Of a DNA stretch of 64,000 nt, positions 7,868-17,317 are shown in pieces. The stretch's first letter is position 1. Every line of letters begins with the position of its first letter. The translations under genes and the position numbers were made by a program. Below the pieces are notes generated by a model. The model made no database searches. It was not told the DNA's origin and saw only the letters and a program-made list of their open reading frames with translations. The stretch is from Sphingomonadales bacterium (lineage in GTDB: Bacteria; Pseudomonadota; Alphaproteobacteria; Sphingomonadales; Kordiimonadaceae). The DNA lies in contig JAALKD010000005.1 of the NCBI GenBank assembly GCA_011088215.1, positions 34,055 to 98,054 of the forward strand. Direction: 5' to 3'.

Positions 7868-10312
7868 CTATTCTTCCCCTGACAATACCTGAATTGCTTG
7901 CTCAATTCTGCTGTTGAACTTTGTTGTTTCAACGTCGCCGTAGGCGCCTTTGGCCCGATTACGGGCACTATCGAGCGCATTCAGTAAGTCAGCTTTCGCA
8001 GCTGTTTCGGCTGCCGGGTCGGTGCTGCCAATACGGTCAATCCAGATGGGCGAGGTATGGGCAAACGGATAACTGTCCATGCCCGGCCATTTCATCTCTC
8101 CGCCGTGTGCACGCGCAGCAACCCAGCCACCTACTGGCAGGTCAACTGTGCCGCTATAGGTTTTGGCCTCGCCGTCTTTAATGCCATTGCTTTGCCATAC
8201 AATTTCGCCGTTGACCACAATCTCAACATTGTCGACCGCAATTGCAGATGTGAGATCAATTGACCAATTGTTTGAGCCTGCACTAACAACGCCGCCTGGC
8301 TTGGTTTCGCCGTTTAATGAGAACAACAATGCTGGTGCATTGGTGACGAATGTTTCACCCTGCTTGGTTTTTTCCAGCACATTATCCCAGGTTGGTGTTG
8401 CGCCGGCCATGTTGGCATATACACGCGCCGAACCGGCAGCGGGTGTACGGTGGAAGGCGGCAAAACTGTCTGTCCCTGCCATGGCCACAACCGGTTTGCC
8501 GATATTTAGCAGGCGGTACCAAAGCTCTGATGTGCCCATTTCGTCGGTCCAGGCGCAAACAATCTCAAGTCCAAGGGTCTCACTGAGAATGGCATCAGAT
8601 ACAAACTCAAGTGGAATACTGCCCAGATTGCCTTCAGCGAACGGATCAAGGTTTTTTGCAACCGGGTGCATGTAGGTGACCAAGCCAGGTGCCGCAGCAG
8701 TGGCGGTTAAAACCTCACCGTTGGAGCGATCAACGCCAGCTAGGCGCGGGTACACAGACCGTGGGCCCCAATGCCAGGGCCGGTATTCTTGCTTGATGCC
8801 TACAAGGCCCAAATGACCGTGAAAATGCGAGCGCACTTCTTGTCCCATTCGCAGGATATTGCCTTCATCGGAAACGACTTGCTGTCCGGTAAATGCGCGG
8901 TCCATCAACCGGGTATGCAGATTTGCCAGTAACGGTGCGCCTACGGTCAGGTTTTCGCCGTCTAGAAGTGGTTTTACATCGTTTGGAACCATTTGATAGG
9001 GGCCGTCATAATTAATATGAAAATGATAATCTGCTGAGGCATAGCCGTTGGCGGCGGCGTTCCAAACCTCGCCAATGGAAAGCTCAATCATAGCAGCATT
9101 GTTTGCGCCCAAATCTATGGTTTGCCAGTCCGCCTTCGTCATTAATCCGTTGACTGCGGTGACAGTGATTGCGCCCATTGGAACATCAATTTCAATGCTG
9201 CCGTTAGAGTAAAAATAATGCACGCCGCTCTCGCCGTCGAAATAAACCGGACCGCTTGAGGGCACAATAGGGTGACCGTCTGCACCAGTAACCGAAAGAC
9301 GTGCGGCTGTTGGCACACCACGCTTAACCGTTTTAATGGTAACGGTGTGGCGCTCGGCGCCCCAATCGCGGCGTTTTATCTCCACCACTTCAACGCGGCC
9401 GCCGTAGGCTGAGGTTCGCATCAATTGAAACTGTTGATTTTCGTCCGGTTCAGAGAAGTAAATACTGCCACCATCAGCGCTCCAGGTCGGGGCCAGCGTA
9501 TAGTGGCTGTCCGGCGTCAGTTCGCCGGCGAAATTGGGCTGGTGCACATCCATGCTGTAAAGCTTATAGTCATCCACTTGCGGCAGCGCGACCACAATGG
9601 TTTGTTCGGTTGGGTGAGTGTCTGCCATTAGATGCGCCGAAATGCCGGTGGTATAAATCGGTTCATCGGTGCCTTTGGTAAAAGAGCGATAGCGCAGGTT
9701 TTTCTCCGAAAACCCCGCAAGGTGAACATATACCATGCCGGTGCCATCTTTCAGCATACGCGGGTTGCGTTCAACACCGTTCAGGTCGGTTACCTGTTCG
9801 CGGTTGCCGGTCAAAAGATGCTGCCGCCAGATGTTTAGCGTGCCGCCAATGCCGGAGGTGAAGTAAAGATACTCGCCATCTGCAGAAAACTCAGGGTCCA
9901 GCTCAATGGTTGGCGTGTTGATCACGGTCTCGCTGCTGTTGTCCAGTGTGCGGACAACAATACCGGTGTCTGCACCGTCATCCCGGATGAAGGCAAGGCG
10001 TTTGCCGTCTGGTGACCATCTTGGCCGGCTGTCTACCGCTGCAGATTTGGTGAGGCGCGTTGCAACACCGTTTTCGGTATTCAGCAGCCAGATAAATCCT
10101 TGGTCCGCATACGCGACTCTGAAGCCGTCAGGTGCGGCGGCGGGATCGATAGGCCCGGATGTCAGGCTGGGAAACTCGTGCCCTTCCAGATAGACATGGT
10201 GGCCAAAGCCGTCCACTTTGGGATACCGGTTTGTCCACTGCGCCCACGCGCTGTTTGCCATCAGTAAAGTGGTGCAAAGTATAATCGTTATTTTGGCCGA
10301 ACCATGAACCAT
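7868..10312 (-). CDS. exported TolB-type beta-propeller / CehA-McbA-type metallohydrolase fusion
   Basis: 814 residues from the ATG at 10312, preceded by GGGGAG; an in-frame start 33 bases upstream lacks such a site. A signal peptide is followed by ANSAWAQ cleavage-like residues, so the protein is exported. Residues about 50-330 hold TolB/PD40 propeller repeats (SPDGKRLAFIRDD, SADGEYLYFTS, SADGGSIYFSEP). The C-terminal half carries His/Asp motifs of a CehA/McbA-like PHP/amidohydrolase fold: DYHFHINYDG, RSHFHGHLG, TYMHPVA, GTDSF. Substrate unknown; CehA itself hydrolyses the carbamate carbaryl, but that does not transfer to this protein. It is monocistronic and divergent from the ferredoxin reductase gene. 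Confidence 0.75.
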   Translation of the reverse strand: MVHGSAKITIILCTTLLMANSAWAQWTNRYPKVDGFGHHVYLEGHEFPSLTSGPIDPAAAPDGFRVAYADQGFIWLLNTENGVATRLTKSAAVDSRPRWSPDGKRLAFIRDDGADTGIVVRTLDNSSETVINTPTIELDPEFSADGEYLYFTSGIGGTLNIWRQHLLTGNREQVTDLNGVERNPRMLKDGTGMVYVHLAGFSEKNLRYRSFTKGTDEPIYTTGISAHLMADTHPTEQTIVVALPQVDDYKLYSMDVHQPNFAGELTPDSHYTLAPTWSADGGSIYFSEPDENQQFQLMRTSAYGGRVEVVEIKRRDWGAERHTVTIKTVKRGVPTAARLSVTGADGHPIVPSSGPVYFDGESGVHYFYSNGSIEIDVPMGAITVTAVNGLMTKADWQTIDLGANNAAMIELSIGEVWNAAANGYASADYHFHINYDGPYQMVPNDVKPLLDGENLTVGAPLLANLHTRLMDRAFTGQQVVSDEGNILRMGQEVRSHFHGHLGLVGIKQEYRPWHWGPRSVYPRLAGVDRSNGEVLTATAAAPGLVTYMHPVAKNLDPFAEGNLGSIPLEFVSDAILSETLGLEIVCAWTDEMGTSELWYRLLNIGKPVVAMAGTDSFAAFHRTPAAGSARVYANMAGATPTWDNVLEKTKQGETFVTNAPALLFSLNGETKPGGVVSAGSNNWSIDLTSAIAVDNVEIVVNGEIVWQSNGIKDGEAKTYSGTVDLPVGGWVAARAHGGEMKWPGMDSYPFAHTSPIWIDRIGSTDPAAETAAKADLLNALDSARNRAKGAYGDVETTKFNSRIEQAIQVLSGEE

Positions 10313-10459
10313 CGTTATCTCCCCTTTGTTTCCCATAGCAATCATAGCCTGTGGCGCTTTTGATACAAGAAATGCCTTTTCTGTGGCTTTTGGAGGAAAA
10401 TAATTCTATCGCTTTAGCGCGCGTGATTAGACGACTTCTGAAAACAAAGAGGCGTGATT

Positions 10460-11668
10460 ATGGAAAACAATATTGTCATAGTTGGCGGCGGTAACGCCGG
10501 GATGCAAGTTGCCGACAGCTTACGCAAGGGCGGCTTCGATGGGCCGATTGACCTTTTGTGCGCTGAGCCATATTTGCCCTATCAACGGCCGCCGCTGTCC
10601 AAAAAATTCCTTGAGGGAAAATTGGAAGAAAAGCGCCTGTTTCTGCGCCCGGCCAATTTTTATGAGACCAAGAATATCAACCTGCAACTGTCGACAGAAG
10701 CGATAGCAATAGACCGGCAGGCGAAAGTTGTAACCACCGCCGATGGCGGCTCGTTCCCTTACACCAAATTGGTGTTTGCAACTGGCGCCCGGGTTCGTCG
10801 TTTGCCCGGAACCGAGGGTTTGGGCCTGCATTATATTCGCGGAATCGGTGACGTGGCGGCCCTAAAGGAAAAACTGGCGCCTGCAATGAAAATAGCCTTG
10901 GTTGGCGGTGGTTTCATCGGGCTGGAGACAGCGGCGACGCTGACTACGCTCGGTCATACTGTGACTGTTATTGAAGCTATGGACCAGATTATGCCCGGCC
11001 TTGTTGCTCCCGCCTTGGCAAGTTATTTCAAGCAGCTGCATGAGAGTCACGGTACCAAAGTTATTGAGGGCGTAGGGGTTGACGCGGTGGCCACAACCAA
11101 CAGCGGCTATACGGTCTCTCTGGGCGGTGGGCGCACATTGAACGTTGACCTGGTTATTGTCGGTATCGGTGTTATCGCCAATACGGAACTTGCAGTTGAT
11201 GCCGGGCTCGCTATCGAACGTGGCATTAGGGTCAATGAGTTTGCCCAAACCGATGATCCTGACATATATGCAGTCGGCGATTGTGCCACCGGCATGCATA
11301 TGCGTTTTGGTGCGCCAACCCGATTGGAAAGTGTGCAGAATGCGGTTGATCAGGCAATGGTTGCGGCGAAATCAATCCTCGGCGAGCCAACAGCTTACGA
11401 TACACTGCCGTGGTTTTGGTCAGACCAGTATGACCATAAATTGCAAATGGTGGGTTTGTCTCGAGGCTATGACGATTTTGTCCTGCGCGGTGACATGGCA
11501 GCGAAAAAATTCTCTATTTGCTATTTTAAGGGTGAACGGTTGATCGCATTGGATTCTGTCAATTCGGTCGCTGATCATATGGCAGCCAAGCGATTGCTTG
11601 CGGAAGACACGGACATTACAAAAGCTCAATGCAGCGATAGCGGTGTACCGCTAAAAGCTCACCTTTAA
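10460..11668 (+). CDS. FAD-dependent NAD(P)H:ferredoxin/rubredoxin reductase
   Basis: 402 residues from the ATG at 10460, with AAAGAGG 8 bases upstream; a GTG two codons earlier is less likely. There are two Rossmann dinucleotide motifs, VGGGNAG near the N-terminus for FAD and VGGGFIGLE near the middle for NAD(P)H, the FAD-binding ATGARVR and YAVGDCA motifs, and a C-terminal reductase domain with WFWSDQYDHKLQMVG. This matches the single-component reductases that deliver electrons from NAD(P)H to 2Fe-2S ferredoxins of P450 or dioxygenase systems. No P450 or Rieske oxygenase is adjacent. The 2Fe-2S ferredoxin at 46.6-46.9 kb is a possible partner, by inference only. Confidence 0.88.
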   Translation: MENNIVIVGGGNAGMQVADSLRKGGFDGPIDLLCAEPYLPYQRPPLSKKFLEGKLEEKRLFLRPANFYETKNINLQLSTEAIAIDRQAKVVTTADGGSFPYTKLVFATGARVRRLPGTEGLGLHYIRGIGDVAALKEKLAPAMKIALVGGGFIGLETAATLTTLGHTVTVIEAMDQIMPGLVAPALASYFKQLHESHGTKVIEGVGVDAVATTNSGYTVSLGGGRTLNVDLVIVGIGVIANTELAVDAGLAIERGIRVNEFAQTDDPDIYAVGDCATGMHMRFGAPTRLESVQNAVDQAMVAAKSILGEPTAYDTLPWFWSDQYDHKLQMVGLSRGYDDFVLRGDMAAKKFSICYFKGERLIALDSVNSVADHMAAKRLLAEDTDITKAQCSDSGVPLKAHL

Positions 11669-11707
11669 AAAAAATCGCAAGGAGTGACAAAGCCATATTT
11701 TAGCTGA

Positions 11708-13216
11708 TCAATTTTCGTGTTTGGCCCAATAGGCCTGCAAATCCTTCTTCACTTCCGGTGCCATGATAAAGAGGCCGATAAGGTTGGGCAGGGCCATGAC
11801 AAACACCAACGCATCGGCAAGATCGAGGATGGCGCTGAGTTGTACCGACGAGCCAATTATAATAAAAATACAGAAAATAAGGCTGAAAAGATGTTCTTTG
11901 CGGCGGCCTTCTCCGAACAGGCAAGTCCATCCTTTGATACCGTAGTAGGCCCACGCGATCATGGTTGAAAAAGCAAACAGTGTTGCTGCAATTGACAAGG
12001 GAACCGGGGACCATGAGATGCGGCTTTCAAAAGCTGCAGAGGTCATTTCAATGCCGCTCATTCCGTTTCCGGTAAATGTTTCCGAAGGGAAACTTGTAAT
12101 GATTACCAAGCCCGTAAGGGTACAAATGACGACCGTATCAATGAAGGGCTCCAGAAGCGCGACATATCCTTCAGTCAAGGGCTCATTGGTTTGGACCGCC
12201 GAGTGCGCGATGGGCGCAGACCCTAGACCAGCTTCGTTTGAAAAAGCCGCACGCTGGAATCCTAAAATCATAATGCCAATAATACCACCTGTGACGCCTT
12301 CGGGCGAAAACGCCTGTGTGAGAATGGCGTAAAAAGCCCCCGGTACCGCTTGATAGTTCATGGCAATAATTGCCAGTGCGCCTGTTACATAAAGCAGCAC
12401 CATGAAAGGCACCAATTTGCTGGTTACCCGGCCGATTGATTTGATGCCGCCGATAATAATTGCGGCGACAAAAACCGCCTGAACGATGCCAATGAGCCAG
12501 CCTTTATCGGCGAAGACGCTGGCCGCGCCACCGGTAACTTCAACAATTTGAGCAAAGGCCTGGTTTGATTGGAACATATTACCAATGCCCAGGCAGCCAA
12601 CAACAATGCTGGCCGCAAAAAATACACCCAGACCTTTGCCAACTTTGGGCAGACCACGCGCTTCAAACCCACGCTGGAGATAATACATCGGCCCGCCGGA
12701 AACTGAACCGTCGGGGTTGTGCTGGCGGTATTTTACTCCGAGCGTACATTCAACAAACTTGGTTGCCATGCCAAGCAAGCCTGCGACAACCAGCCAGAAA
12801 ATGGCACCGGGACCACCGAGTGAGACGACGATGGCGACGCCGGCGATGTTGCCGATGCCGACCGTGCCGGAAACGGCGGTCGTCAGGGCTTGAAAGTGCG
12901 ATACTTCGCCCGGGTCGTCGGGGTTGGCAAAGCGACCACGGACGATGTCAATTGCGTGTTTGAATCCGCGCAGGTTAATGAATTTGAAGTAAAAGGTGAA
13001 AAACAGCGCCCCGAAGATCAGCCAGCAAACGATGAGTGGAACCTCAGCACCTGCTACGGTGACGGAATAGAAAATGAATGATGACAAAGCATCAGTTATT
13101 GGTTGAACTGTGTCATTGATGGTTTGGTCGATATCACGGGCATAAACGGCGGGTGCCAATACAAGCGAAAGTATGAAGACAATGCTCGATTGAATTTTAA
13201 AAGCGATTTTTGTGAC
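11708..13216 (-). CDS. sodium:alanine/glycine symporter (AGCS family), start codon abnormal
   Basis: Polytopic Na+-coupled amino-acid symporter; multiple hydrophobic segments and the family blocks SGTVGIGNIAGVAIVVSLGG and FQRAAFSNEAGLGSAPIAHS are visible. The first canonical codon is TTG at 13159, which would start inside a signal-like hydrophobic segment. The frame continues upstream through TKIAFKIQSSIVFILSLV, a good signal segment, to a GTC codon at 13216-13214 placed 7 bases after GGGGAG, where ATG or GTG is expected; a TAG lies further upstream. So the start is either a rare GTC, a mutated GTG, or a sequence error. Divergent from the ALDH/dioxygenase/amidotransferase operon, whose substrate it may import. 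Confidence 0.85.
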   Translation of the reverse strand, partial: VTKIAFKIQSSIVFILSLVLAPAVYARDIDQTINDTVQPITDALSSFIFYSVTVAGAEVPLIVCWLIFGALFFTFYFKFINLRGFKHAIDIVRGRFANPDDPGEVSHFQALTTAVSGTVGIGNIAGVAIVVSLGGPGAIFWLVVAGLLGMATKFVECTLGVKYRQHNPDGSVSGGPMYYLQRGFEARGLPKVGKGLGVFFAASIVVGCLGIGNMFQSNQAFAQIVEVTGGAASVFADKGWLIGIVQAVFVAAIIIGGIKSIGRVTSKLVPFMVLLYVTGALAIIAMNYQAVPGAFYAILTQAFSPEGVTGGIIGIMILGFQRAAFSNEAGLGSAPIAHSAVQTNEPLTEGYVALLEPFIDTVVICTLTGLVIITSFPSETFTGNGMSGIEMTSAAFESRISWSPVPLSIAATLFAFSTMIAWAYYGIKGWTCLFGEGRRKEHLFSLIFCIFIIIGSSVQLSAILDLADALVFVMALPNLIGLFIMAPEVKKDLQAYWAKHEN

Positions 13217-13327
13217 TTGTCGTCTCCCCGGTTTCTACCTTCAGCCAGTTATTTGCGTTGGCAAGCGATATCCAGTGTCAGTGTTTTACTTGGCCGTTGC
13301 AACAAATAACCGGCTTTGCCAGTAGCT

Positions 13328-13345
13328 CAGGCAGAGTTTTGCCTG
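13328..13345. promoter_or_regulatory. inverted repeat in the symporter/ALDH divergent promoter region
   Basis: CAGGCA (13328-13333) and TGCCTG (13340-13345) with a 6-base spacer, in the 230-base region between the divergently transcribed symporter and aldehyde dehydrogenase. It is the only clear dyad there and could be a shared operator. No regulator gene is adjacent. Confidence 0.3.
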
Positions 13346-13446
13346 GATATAGCAGTGGAATTTCGTTGGAATGAGGCCGTCCAATACGATAGTCTTCAAT
13401 AGGTTTCTGGAAAAAGGCATTTGATCGTTAGGGAGTTATTTAGGCT

Positions 13447-14814
13447 ATGTTTCAATGTCGGTCGCCCATCGATGGTCATACTGTCTACAGCGAGACTTAT
13501 CATTCAGATGAAGTGATTGATGAGACTGTGGAACGCGCCTGTCTGGGTCAAGTGGTTTGGCAAAAAACAAACCTTGATGACCGGCTAAAAAAGCTGCAGG
13601 TCGCTACGGATTATCTTTTTGATCACCGCGAGGAAATTGGCCTGGAAATCACCAATCAAATGGGACGGCCGATTAGATACAGTGCCGGTGAAATAGTCGG
13701 TGTTAAAGAGCGCAGCGAGCGCATGTTAGGGCTCGCCAAACCAGCGCTTGCAGATATCAGACCTGAAACTGTGGCTGGTTTTGACCGCAAGATCGAACGC
13801 ATACCCTTGGGCGTGGTCGCGGTTCTTGCACCTTGGAATTATCCGTTTCTAACGTCTGTGAATGCCATTATTCCAGCCCTGGCGGCTGGTAATGCAGTTA
13901 TTCTCAAACACTCGGAGCAAACGCCGCTTGTTGCGCTGCGATACCGGCAGGCATTTGAGGCGGCTGGGCTGCCGGTCGGTGCATTTCAACATCTATTCTT
14001 GTCGCATGACGGTGCCGCTAAATTGGTGGCCAGTCCGGGCGTTGATTATGTTGCTTTTACGGGGTCAGTGGCCGGGGGGCGCGCGGTCACTAATGCGGTA
14101 AGTGATAAATTTGTTGGCGTGGGGCTGGAACTGGGTGGCAAGGACCCGGCCTATGTTCGCGCAGACGCTGATATAGACGCTGCCGCGGTCAGTTTAGCCG
14201 ATGGTGCTTTCTTCAATAGCGGGCAGTCTTGTTGCGGAATTGAACGGATTTATGTTGCGCGACGCTGGTTCGACAGTTTTGTCGCGGGCGTTGTCAGCGA
14301 GGCGAAAAAACTGGTGGTGGGCGACCCACGCTTGCCGGAAACTACGCTGGGACCGCTTGCCAGTGCAAAAGGCGCTGACGCGGTTCGCCAGCATATCCAG
14401 GATGCAACCGAACAGGGTGCGGTTGCGCATCTGCCGGTCGATGACAATTGGGGCAGTACTTATCTGGCTCCGCAAGTGCTCACTAATGTAAGCCATGATA
14501 TGGATGTCATGATGAAAGAAACCTTTGGTCCGGTTGTCGGGATAATGGCGGTAGACGATGATCAGCAAGCCATTGACCTTATGAATGACAGCGAATATGG
14601 CCTGACGGCGTCCATATGGACACAGGGTATTGCAGCGGCACAATCCATTGGCGCGCAGCTGCAAACGGGTACTGTTTTCCTCAATCGGTGTGATTATCTG
14701 GACCCAAGCTTAGCCTGGACCGGGGTTAAAAACTCTGGTCGTGGCTGTACATTGTCGTTAATTGGTTATGAACAATTAACCCGGCCAAAATCCTATCATT
14801 TTAAATTGAGTTAG
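13447..14814 (+). CDS. NAD(P)-dependent aldehyde dehydrogenase
   Basis: 455 residues. The general-base Glu is near 228 (GLELGGKDPAYV) and the catalytic Cys near 262 (NSGQSCCGIERIYV); PWNYPF, FTGS and the C-terminal FGPVVGI / NDSEYGLTASIWT blocks are all present, so the enzyme looks intact. It oxidises an aldehyde to the acid in the cytoplasm. The stop TAG at 14812-14814 leads into the GGAG that serves the next gene, 11 bases on, so it is cotranscribed with the TauD-family dioxygenase and the amidotransferase. The context suggests catabolism of an amine- or amino-acid-derived aldehyde; specificity is not readable. Confidence 0.9.
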   Translation: MFQCRSPIDGHTVYSETYHSDEVIDETVERACLGQVVWQKTNLDDRLKKLQVATDYLFDHREEIGLEITNQMGRPIRYSAGEIVGVKERSERMLGLAKPALADIRPETVAGFDRKIERIPLGVVAVLAPWNYPFLTSVNAIIPALAAGNAVILKHSEQTPLVALRYRQAFEAAGLPVGAFQHLFLSHDGAAKLVASPGVDYVAFTGSVAGGRAVTNAVSDKFVGVGLELGGKDPAYVRADADIDAAAVSLADGAFFNSGQSCCGIERIYVARRWFDSFVAGVVSEAKKLVVGDPRLPETTLGPLASAKGADAVRQHIQDATEQGAVAHLPVDDNWGSTYLAPQVLTNVSHDMDVMMKETFGPVVGIMAVDDDQQAIDLMNDSEYGLTASIWTQGIAAAQSIGAQLQTGTVFLNRCDYLDPSLAWTGVKNSGRGCTLSLIGYEQLTRPKSYHFKLS

Positions 14815-14825
14815 GAGATATCACG

Positions 14826-15686
14826 GTGCCCCAACCAAGTTTTAAGACCATCTCCATTCGCCAGCTTACCGGCGCCATGGGCGCGGAAATAGGCGGCGTA
14901 GATTTATCTGAAAATCTCAGCGACCAACAGTTTGAAGAAATCAGAACGGCCCTGTTCACATACGGTGTTATTGGTTTTCGCGATCAGACCTTAAATTTTG
15001 ACCAACACCAGAGTTTCGCGCGCAGGTTTGGCACACTGGAGGTGCACCCGATCGTTAATAGTCTTGAGGGTCATCCAGAGATTATCAAAATGCATAAGCC
15101 AGTCGAAACCGCAGCTAGTTTCGGCGTTGGTTGGCACACCGACAATTCATTTTTCGAAAAGCCCAGCCTTGGTTCAATTGTATACGGCGAAGTGATCCCG
15201 CCTGTTGGCGGCGACACGCTTTTTGCTAACCAGCAGTTGGCATATGAAACCCTGTCCGAGGGAATGAAGAAAACACTGGAAAGCCTAACGGCAATTCACA
15301 GTGCAAAGGATGCTTACACGTCACCGACGGCACTGGAGAAATACGATAGCGACGGGCCGATTTCCTATAAAAAAAGCGATATCATCGCTCAATCGGTCGA
15401 GCATCCGGTAATCATAAAACATCCGGTTACGGGCCAGAGGGCCCTCTATGTAAACCCCATGTTCACCGATCGGTTTGAGGGCTGGACACGAGAGGAAAGC
15501 CTACCTTTGCTGGAGTATCTCTGCAAACATGCAGTGCGCGAAGACTTTCAGTGTCGGTTCCGGTGGGAAAAGGGCAGCGTAGCCATGTGGGACAATCGCA
15601 TGGTTCAGCACGCTGCTCTGAATGATTGTGAAAAATACGAGCGTATCCTGTACCGGGTGACGGTCAATGGGGACGCTTTAAGTTAG
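14826..15686 (+). CDS. TauD/TfdA-family Fe(II)/2-oxoglutarate dioxygenase
   Basis: 286 residues starting at a GTG with GGAG about 8 bases upstream. The facial triad is visible: His104 and Asp106 in GWHTDNSFF and the distal His262 in WDNRMVQHAALND, with Arg273/Arg277 for 2-oxoglutarate, at the spacing found in TauD. The family hydroxylates taurine, 2,4-D, gamma-butyrobetaine and similar small acids, often releasing an aldehyde. Here the partner genes are an aldehyde dehydrogenase upstream and a class-I amidotransferase 28 bases downstream. Substrate unknown. Confidence 0.9.
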   Translation: MPQPSFKTISIRQLTGAMGAEIGGVDLSENLSDQQFEEIRTALFTYGVIGFRDQTLNFDQHQSFARRFGTLEVHPIVNSLEGHPEIIKMHKPVETAASFGVGWHTDNSFFEKPSLGSIVYGEVIPPVGGDTLFANQQLAYETLSEGMKKTLESLTAIHSAKDAYTSPTALEKYDSDGPISYKKSDIIAQSVEHPVIIKHPVTGQRALYVNPMFTDRFEGWTREESLPLLEYLCKHAVREDFQCRFRWEKGSVAMWDNRMVQHAALNDCEKYERILYRVTVNGDALS

Positions 15687-15714
15687 TATGTGTTGGTCGT
15701 GAAAAGAGAAGAAT

Positions 15715-16542
15715 GTGCGAGAGAAATTTCTGGTTCTAGATGGGTATGACAGCAATGGTATTGCGGGCTTGAAGGCGGCAGGCGCCACGCAGGCGGGTGT
15801 GTTGTACAAAAATATGCTCGCCCACTTCGTGCCGGAAGACAGCGTTGATATTGTCGAAATTTCCCACGCTGCAGCGCCGGAAATAAACTTCGGCGATTAC
15901 CAAGGTGTATGCTGGACCGGGTCTAATCTGTTTTTCTCTGCTGCCGATGATATCGTGCAGCGGCACATTGATTTGTGTCTTGGCTTTTTTGAGGCTGGAA
16001 CGCCGCAATTTGGCAGTTGTTGGGCGGCTCAACTGTCCGCGGTCGCCACTGGCGGGCGCTGTGAGCAAAACCCCAAGGGGCGTGAGTTTGGCATTGCCCG
16101 TAAAATAATGCTGACAGACGAGGGGGCAAGACACCCGATGTTTAAAGGTAAACCACGGGTGTTTGATGGTTTTACTTCACACGCTGATATTGTAACCCAC
16201 CTGTCGGATTGCGCGGTTCATCTTGCAGGCAATGCGTTTTCGCCGGTTCAGGCGCTGGATGTGACTTACGGCAAAGGACGTTTTTGGGCGATTCAGTACC
16301 ATCCTGAATATGATTGCCGCGAAGTTGCGACGCTGACCATTGTTCGAACCGATGACTTGATTGAGCAAGGCACTTTCAAGGGCAAACAAGCGCTGGATGC
16401 TCATGTGGAAGATCTCATGACACTGAACAGCGATGGTTCGCGGCAGGACATCGCCTGGAAGCTGGGGCTGGATGCAGATGTGCTTGATCCAAGCGCTCGT
16501 CATATTGAGGTCAAAAACTGGCTGAATTATTTTTTTGACTAA
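15715..16542 (+). CDS. class-I glutamine amidotransferase-like protein
   Basis: 275 residues starting at GTG. The triad of the class-I amidotransferase fold is present: Cys102 in FGSCWAAQ, His196 and Glu198 in QYHPEYD. It is a stand-alone domain without a synthetase partner nearby, so it may be a hydrolase of a gamma-glutamyl or amide intermediate or a subunit of a distant enzyme. A C-terminal extension of about 70 residues follows the triad. Last gene of the rightward ALDH-dioxygenase-amidotransferase operon. Confidence 0.82.
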   Translation: MREKFLVLDGYDSNGIAGLKAAGATQAGVLYKNMLAHFVPEDSVDIVEISHAAAPEINFGDYQGVCWTGSNLFFSAADDIVQRHIDLCLGFFEAGTPQFGSCWAAQLSAVATGGRCEQNPKGREFGIARKIMLTDEGARHPMFKGKPRVFDGFTSHADIVTHLSDCAVHLAGNAFSPVQALDVTYGKGRFWAIQYHPEYDCREVATLTIVRTDDLIEQGTFKGKQALDAHVEDLMTLNSDGSRQDIAWKLGLDADVLDPSARHIEVKNWLNYFFD

Positions 16543-16588
16543 GAAAATCACTGATATTTGGCACCGCCAAGCTTATGAGCAAAAAGAT

Positions 16589-17317
16589 TTAATTTTCAAC
16601 ACAGGGCTGACCGAGTTGTCTGGCGCACGCTGCAATAATGTAATTAAATGAGGCCTCAATTCTCGGCTGAACCCGCATGCCTTCGTCTTTGTAAAGCATG
16701 TGACCGTGGATCATGTGTTTGAGGATCGGCAAGTCCCTGCACACATATTGTCTGCTGTCCGGCAAACAGCTGAATATTTTGGCAGCAGCTTGTTGGGCGA
16801 ATGGCCAGACTTTGGTTTCCCGTTGGGCCTTAAAGGTTATTTTTAAGACCGGTTCTATGCCAATAAGATAGAAACTCCACCAAGTTTGCCCGTTTAGCCT
16901 CTGCTCCAGCAAGATCGCATATTCGTCGTTGTAGCGCCGGTATGTCATGCGCCATAGTCCGCCGTCGACAACATCGAGTGTTGGAAAACCTGTATGTTCC
17001 TCGATGCGCAGAGCATGGGATTCAATCAATGTGTCGTAGCGTACGAAACCATCATATTGATTCACTGTGACAATTGCCGACTTGTCGTCCAAACAAAAGC
17101 GCGCCCCGGCATAAATGCAGGTCAATATCGGTTTGACCGATACTCGTGCCGACGCAGGGTTGAAAGACAGGGAGAAAAATACAGCGAGCAGACAGGCCAA
17201 TATCAAGCGTATGTTGAGGCTTAAATTACTTAGTAAGAAGCGGTGTAAAAATGTTCCGCCGATGAAGTGCGCTCGAAAGCGCACTTGCTGGTTTAGTGGA
17301 AATTTAGTCGCTTGCAT
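16589..17317 (-). CDS. unknown protein with N-terminal signal/anchor segment
   Basis: 242 residues, no family recognised. A hydrophobic segment at about 35-57 (LSLNIRLILACLLAVFFSLS) ends in NPASARV, a plausible signal-peptidase site, so the product is probably exported. The 28 residues before it are basic and unusually long. Mature part has several Cys (ILTCIYAGARFC, FSCLPDSRQYVC, ACARQLGQPC) that could form disulfides. The start overlaps the flotillin gene end by 14 bases, so it is the last gene of the leftward RHH-PspA-YqiJ-flotillin unit. Confidence 0.65.
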   Translation of the reverse strand: MQATKFPLNQQVRFRAHFIGGTFLHRFLLSNLSLNIRLILACLLAVFFSLSFNPASARVSVKPILTCIYAGARFCLDDKSAIVTVNQYDGFVRYDTLIESHALRIEEHTGFPTLDVVDGGLWRMTYRRYNDEYAILLEQRLNGQTWWSFYLIGIEPVLKITFKAQRETKVWPFAQQAAAKIFSCLPDSRQYVCRDLPILKHMIHGHMLYKDEGMRVQPRIEASFNYIIAACARQLGQPCVEN

